Assembly (NCBI GenBank): GCA_014381795.1
Contig: JACNKY010000182.1
Span: 1-18,251, forward strand
Origin: Pseudomonadota bacterium
Lineage (GTDB): Bacteria > SAR324 > NAC60-12
Direction: 5' to 3'
DNA: 18,251 bases
Below, piece after piece: positions 16,749-18,251 of the stretch. Each line of letters starts with the position of its first letter. The stretch's first letter is position 1. The notes below the pieces were generated by a model. It was not told the origin of the DNA. It saw only the letters and a program-made list of their open reading frames with translations, and made no database searches. The position numbers were made by a program, and so were the translations under genes.

Positions 16749-16811
16749 TTAGCGATTTTGTTGATATCTGTTATTGTTCATTACCCACATGTATCTCTTT
16801 GATTGGCACAA
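16749..16811 (-). CDS. Candidate 20-codon leader ORF coupled to the oxidoreductase
   Basis: A consensus AGGAGGT (16824-16818) is followed 6 nt later by TTG at 16811, opening a 20-codon ORF that ends in TAA one base before the oxidoreductase ATG (TAAAATG). A GTG at 16809 in another frame (8 nt from the site) would give a 12-residue peptide ending at 16771 instead. The product begins (M/L)CQSKRYMWVMNNN and is not recognised. The strong site together with the near-overlapping stop/start suggests translational coupling for a gene with no site of its own. The peptide itself may be of no importance. Confidence 0.35.
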   Translation of the reverse strand: MCQSKRYMWVMNNNRYQQNR

Positions 16812-16870
16812 AAATTTACCTCCTGCAGCCCTCATATCATGTGTTATAAATAATTTAAATATGTCCTCCC

Positions 16871-16984
16871 TCACAGGAGAACCTGCTCATTTTTACCGAA
16901 TACCTTGAAAAGAACAACTATCGGTAAAAGCGTAAAAGCTATTAGGGCGGTATCAACGACAGAAGCATCCCCGAAATTCCACAT
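16871..16984 (-). CDS. Small single-helix membrane peptide, 37 aa, unrecognised
   Basis: An ATG at 16984 with AAAGGAGGT 7 nt upstream, the best ribosome site in the window, opens a 37-codon ORF ending in TGA at 16871. The product starts MWNFGDASVVDT, has one hydrophobic helix (about residues 13-29, ALIAFTLLPIVVLF then KVF), and ends in a short charged tail GKNEQVLL. It would sit in the inner membrane with the tail probably inside. It is the first reading frame after the predicted promoter and lies 60 nt before the leader ORF, so it heads the operon. I do not recognise a family. A role as a small partner of the transporter or a regulator is a guess; the strong start makes translation itself likely. 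Confidence 0.6.
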   Translation of the reverse strand: MWNFGDASVVDTALIAFTLLPIVVLFKVFGKNEQVLL

Positions 16985-17024
16985 TGGCACACCTCCTTTA
17001 ATTGCTTGAAAATAATTTAATTTG

Positions 17025-17044
17025 ATATATTATGCATGATATAT
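17025..17044. promoter_or_regulatory. Candidate GntR operator dyad between the divergent genes
   Basis: ATATATTATGCATGATATAT is an inverted repeat with one mismatched pair, centred on TGCA. The octamer GATATATT occurs as a direct repeat at 17024-17031 and 17038-17045 and once more at 17089-17096. The dyad covers the -10 box of the predicted minus-strand promoter, where a repressor would block the operon, and lies within the 156-bp region shared with the gntR gene. Binding by the GntR/FCD protein encoded at 17141 is inferred from position. Confidence 0.5.
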
Positions 17045-17069
17045 TATTTTTGAATAAAGTAAAGTGCAA
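17041..17069 (-). promoter_or_regulatory. Predicted promoter of the minus-strand operon
   Basis: On the minus strand TTGCAC (plus coordinates 17064-17069) and TAATAT (17041-17046) are separated by 17 nt. That is a reasonable sigma-70-type arrangement, placing the transcript start near 17034 and leaving about 50 nt of leader before the 37-aa ORF. The region is very AT-rich, so other -10 choices exist. Confidence 0.4.
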
Positions 17070-17078
17070 CATTATTTT
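17050..17078 (+). promoter_or_regulatory. Possible promoter of the gntR gene
   Basis: On the plus strand TTGAAT (17050-17055) is followed after 17 nt by TATTTT (17073-17078), about 60 nt before the gntR ATG. The match is moderate. It overlaps the minus-strand promoter, which would let one operator region control both directions. Confidence 0.3.
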
Positions 17079-17140
17079 TTTAAAAATGGATATATTGGCT
17101 GAAACTTTTATGGTTTGTCCATATTTTCGAAAAACTGAGC

Positions 17141-17812
17141 ATGGAATCACTGTCACTTGAAATTGAAACTCCCCATCGATCTCTGGCAAATATTGCAGCA
17201 GATTCTATCAGAGTTAGTATTATCCGCAAGGAACTGAAGATGGGTCAACCACTGACAGAAGCAGCATTGTCACAGGCACTTGAAATTAGTAAAACTCCTG
17301 TACGTGAGGCACTGTCACTGTTGAAGTCTGAAGGGTTGGTCGTATCGGAAACGCACAAAGGATACAAGGTGTTTACAATGGGCCAACAGGAGCTCGTACA
17401 GTTTTGCGAACTACGTTTTGCCTTGGAGTCTCAAGCATTGCGTTATGGAGTTCTACGTGACCATTCTGAACTGACTCGTAAACTTGAATATATACTGGAA
17501 AGTATGGCAGATAGCCTTGGAGAATTGGAACGGGAGAAATACCTTTCTTTAGACACCAAGTTCCATCGGGCATTTTTCGAGTCGTGTGGTAACCGCTTCC
17601 TGAGCAAACATTATGACAGTATCAGTTCCATTATAGAGGCTATGCGTCATTACATTTCAAATACAGGACAAGCCACACAAACTTCTATGAAGGGACATCA
17701 ATTACTGGTGGAGAAAATAGCAAATGGAAATTCTGAGGAGGCAGTCAGTTTGTTGGAAGAACACATCGTTAACTGGTCACGACGTGCCAGTTTGGAATCT
17801 TCACATTGTTAG
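17141..17812 (+). CDS. GntR-family transcriptional regulator, FCD domain (FadR subfamily)
   Basis: The protein has 223 residues. The winged helix-turn-helix spans about residues 13-78, with LTEAALSQALEISKTPVREAL as the recognition region and GLVVSETHKGYKV as the wing. The all-helical FCD ligand domain spans about 86-212. Its usual metal-binding set is present: D138 and H142 (LDTKFHRAF), H186 (KGHQLL) and H208 (EEHIV). Such regulators usually repress an adjacent catabolic operon and release on binding a sugar acid or pathway intermediate. It is divergent from the operon, sharing 156 bp with the 37-aa ORF, where a dyad covers the predicted operon promoter. The ribosome site is weak (CTGAGC). 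An aldonate or 2-keto-3-deoxy acid is a plausible inducer. Confidence 0.92.
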   Translation: MESLSLEIETPHRSLANIAADSIRVSIIRKELKMGQPLTEAALSQALEISKTPVREALSLLKSEGLVVSETHKGYKVFTMGQQELVQFCELRFALESQALRYGVLRDHSELTRKLEYILESMADSLGELEREKYLSLDTKFHRAFFESCGNRFLSKHYDSISSIIEAMRHYISNTGQATQTSMKGHQLLVEKIANGNSEEAVSLLEEHIVNWSRRASLESSHC

Positions 17813-17833
17813 ACTTCATTGTTCTTCGAATCT

Positions 17834-17875
17834 ACAAACTAACACTCGAAACCAAAGAGTTCAAACGGATAATTG
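17834..17875 (+). repeat. Imperfect 42-nt repeat, copy 2
   Basis: This is the second copy of the sequence at 6526-6567, in the same orientation, with 5 substitutions and no gaps. It lies in the 173-bp space between the convergent gntR and deacetylase genes, 22 nt after the gntR stop. It is followed by a small hairpin AATTG-ATA-CAATT (17871-17883) not present at copy 1. No clear intrinsic terminator is seen elsewhere in this space. Confidence 0.6.
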
Positions 17876-17985
17876 ATACAATTACTAGAAAAGTAAACGA
17901 TTAATTGGCAGTACTTTAAGTAGCCTCCAAGTCAAAGACAATTTCTCTTTTGAATTAAGGTTTGTTTTGTTTGTCTTACATTTCT

Positions 17986-18251
17986 TTAGATTTCCTGTAT
18001 GGCAAGTATTTTATGCCATTTGCGGGCGCATTGGCCTGCCGTAAGAAAAACTGCCTCTTTGGATTTCAGCCAGTCTATAAGCAGTTCAACCTGCTTCAGG
18101 CAATATTTACCGCAGCCTTTGACCAGGAACGGGTCCGGCAATACTCCGCCTTCACCAAAATGTATCACGCCCTCCGGCATTTCCCAAAATTCCCAGGGAT
18201 GAAAATAAAAACATAAGACAATCGGCTTTTGGCTTTGATCATTCTTTTCCA
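17986..18251 (-). CDS. Polysaccharide deacetylase-like protein, C-terminal end (5' part beyond window)
   Basis: The minus strand is open from the right edge to a TAA at 17986, giving 87 residues plus a partial codon. The sequence begins EKNDQSQKPIVLCFYFHPWE and continues FWEMPEGVIHFGEGGVLPDP and then CGKYCLKQVELLIDWL. The IVLCFYFHPWEF motif and the following LPDPFL...G segment are typical of the C-terminal region of polysaccharide deacetylase (CE4-like) proteins, where the His lies in the active site. The protein would remove acetyl or related N-/O-linked groups from a glycan. It is transcribed towards gntR and is probably not part of the operon. The N-terminal metal motif lies outside the window, so activity cannot be checked. 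Confidence 0.72.
   Translation of the reverse strand, partial: EKNDQSQKPIVLCFYFHPWEFWEMPEGVIHFGEGGVLPDPFLVKGCGKYCLKQVELLIDWLKSKEAVFLTAGQCARKWHKILAIQEI

Noticed and set aside
17813..17985. Terminator between the convergent gntR and deacetylase genes
   Set aside because: Only 5-bp stems (such as AATTG/CAATT) without U-runs were found, so I cannot call a terminator.
1..18251. CRISPR array, tRNA, rRNA or insertion sequence
   Set aside because: No regularly spaced repeats, cloverleaf or ribosomal RNA-like stretches, or transposase-like protein were seen. The only repeats are the two 42-nt copies and local hairpins.

Overview
The window looks like a chromosomal sugar-catabolism locus from a Gram-negative bacterium of moderate-to-low GC content. 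The clues are periplasmic binding proteins with Sec and Tat signals, CUT1- and CUT2-type ABC import, and many phytanoyl-CoA dioxygenase/amidohydrolase-type accessory genes. Such gene content is common in marine proteobacteria-like lineages, but nothing here fixes the taxon. Almost every gene is on the minus strand. The exception is a GntR/FCD regulator on the plus strand (17141-17812), which is divergent from the long operon.

Layout, in the direction of transcription (right to left). (a) The right edge holds the C-terminal end of a polysaccharide deacetylase-like protein (17986-18251, partial), convergent with the gntR gene. (b) A control region (16985-17140) carries a 20-bp dyad over a plausible minus-strand promoter. 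(c) The operon head encodes an unlisted 37-aa one-helix peptide with a near-perfect ribosome binding site (16871-16984), then a short candidate leader ORF. A Gfo/Idh/MocA oxidoreductase follows, overlapping a phytanoyl-CoA dioxygenase-like gene. (d) Next come a RhaM-type mutarotase and a complete CUT2 importer of the rhamnose type: a double ATPase, two permeases and a RhaS-like binding protein. (e) The catabolic genes follow: a 2-keto-3-deoxy-6-deoxyhexonate 4-dehydrogenase-like SDR, a RhmD-type L-rhamnonate dehydratase, and a COG3618 amidohydrolase. (f) After a 252-bp gap with a possible internal promoter come a second COG3618 amidohydrolase (fuconolactonase type), a FucU mutarotase, an L-fucose dehydrogenase-like SDR, an FGGY kinase, a BtpA/SgcQ-like TIM-barrel protein and an M29 aminopeptidase. 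(g) A 221-bp gap with tandem hairpins separates this from a second transporter's binding protein (family 1, Tat signal), which runs off the left edge.

Together the genes spell the non-phosphorylated oxidative route for a 6-deoxy-L-hexose. The steps are import, anomer interconversion, C1 oxidation to the lactone, lactone hydrolysis, dehydration to the 2-keto-3-deoxy acid, and C4 oxidation to the 2,4-diketo acid. The final hydrolase or aldolase is not in the window. The parts are a mixture: transporter, one mutarotase and dehydratase are rhamnose-like, while the other mutarotase, the dehydrogenase and one lactonase are fucose-like. The cluster may therefore serve both sugars or a related one. 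The FGGY kinase/BtpA/M29 trio has no place in that route and may be a separate branch. Non-coding points worth attention are a 42-nt imperfect repeat found twice 11 kb apart, the tandem hairpins, the operator dyad, and three very strong Shine-Dalgarno sequences that do not precede the large genes.
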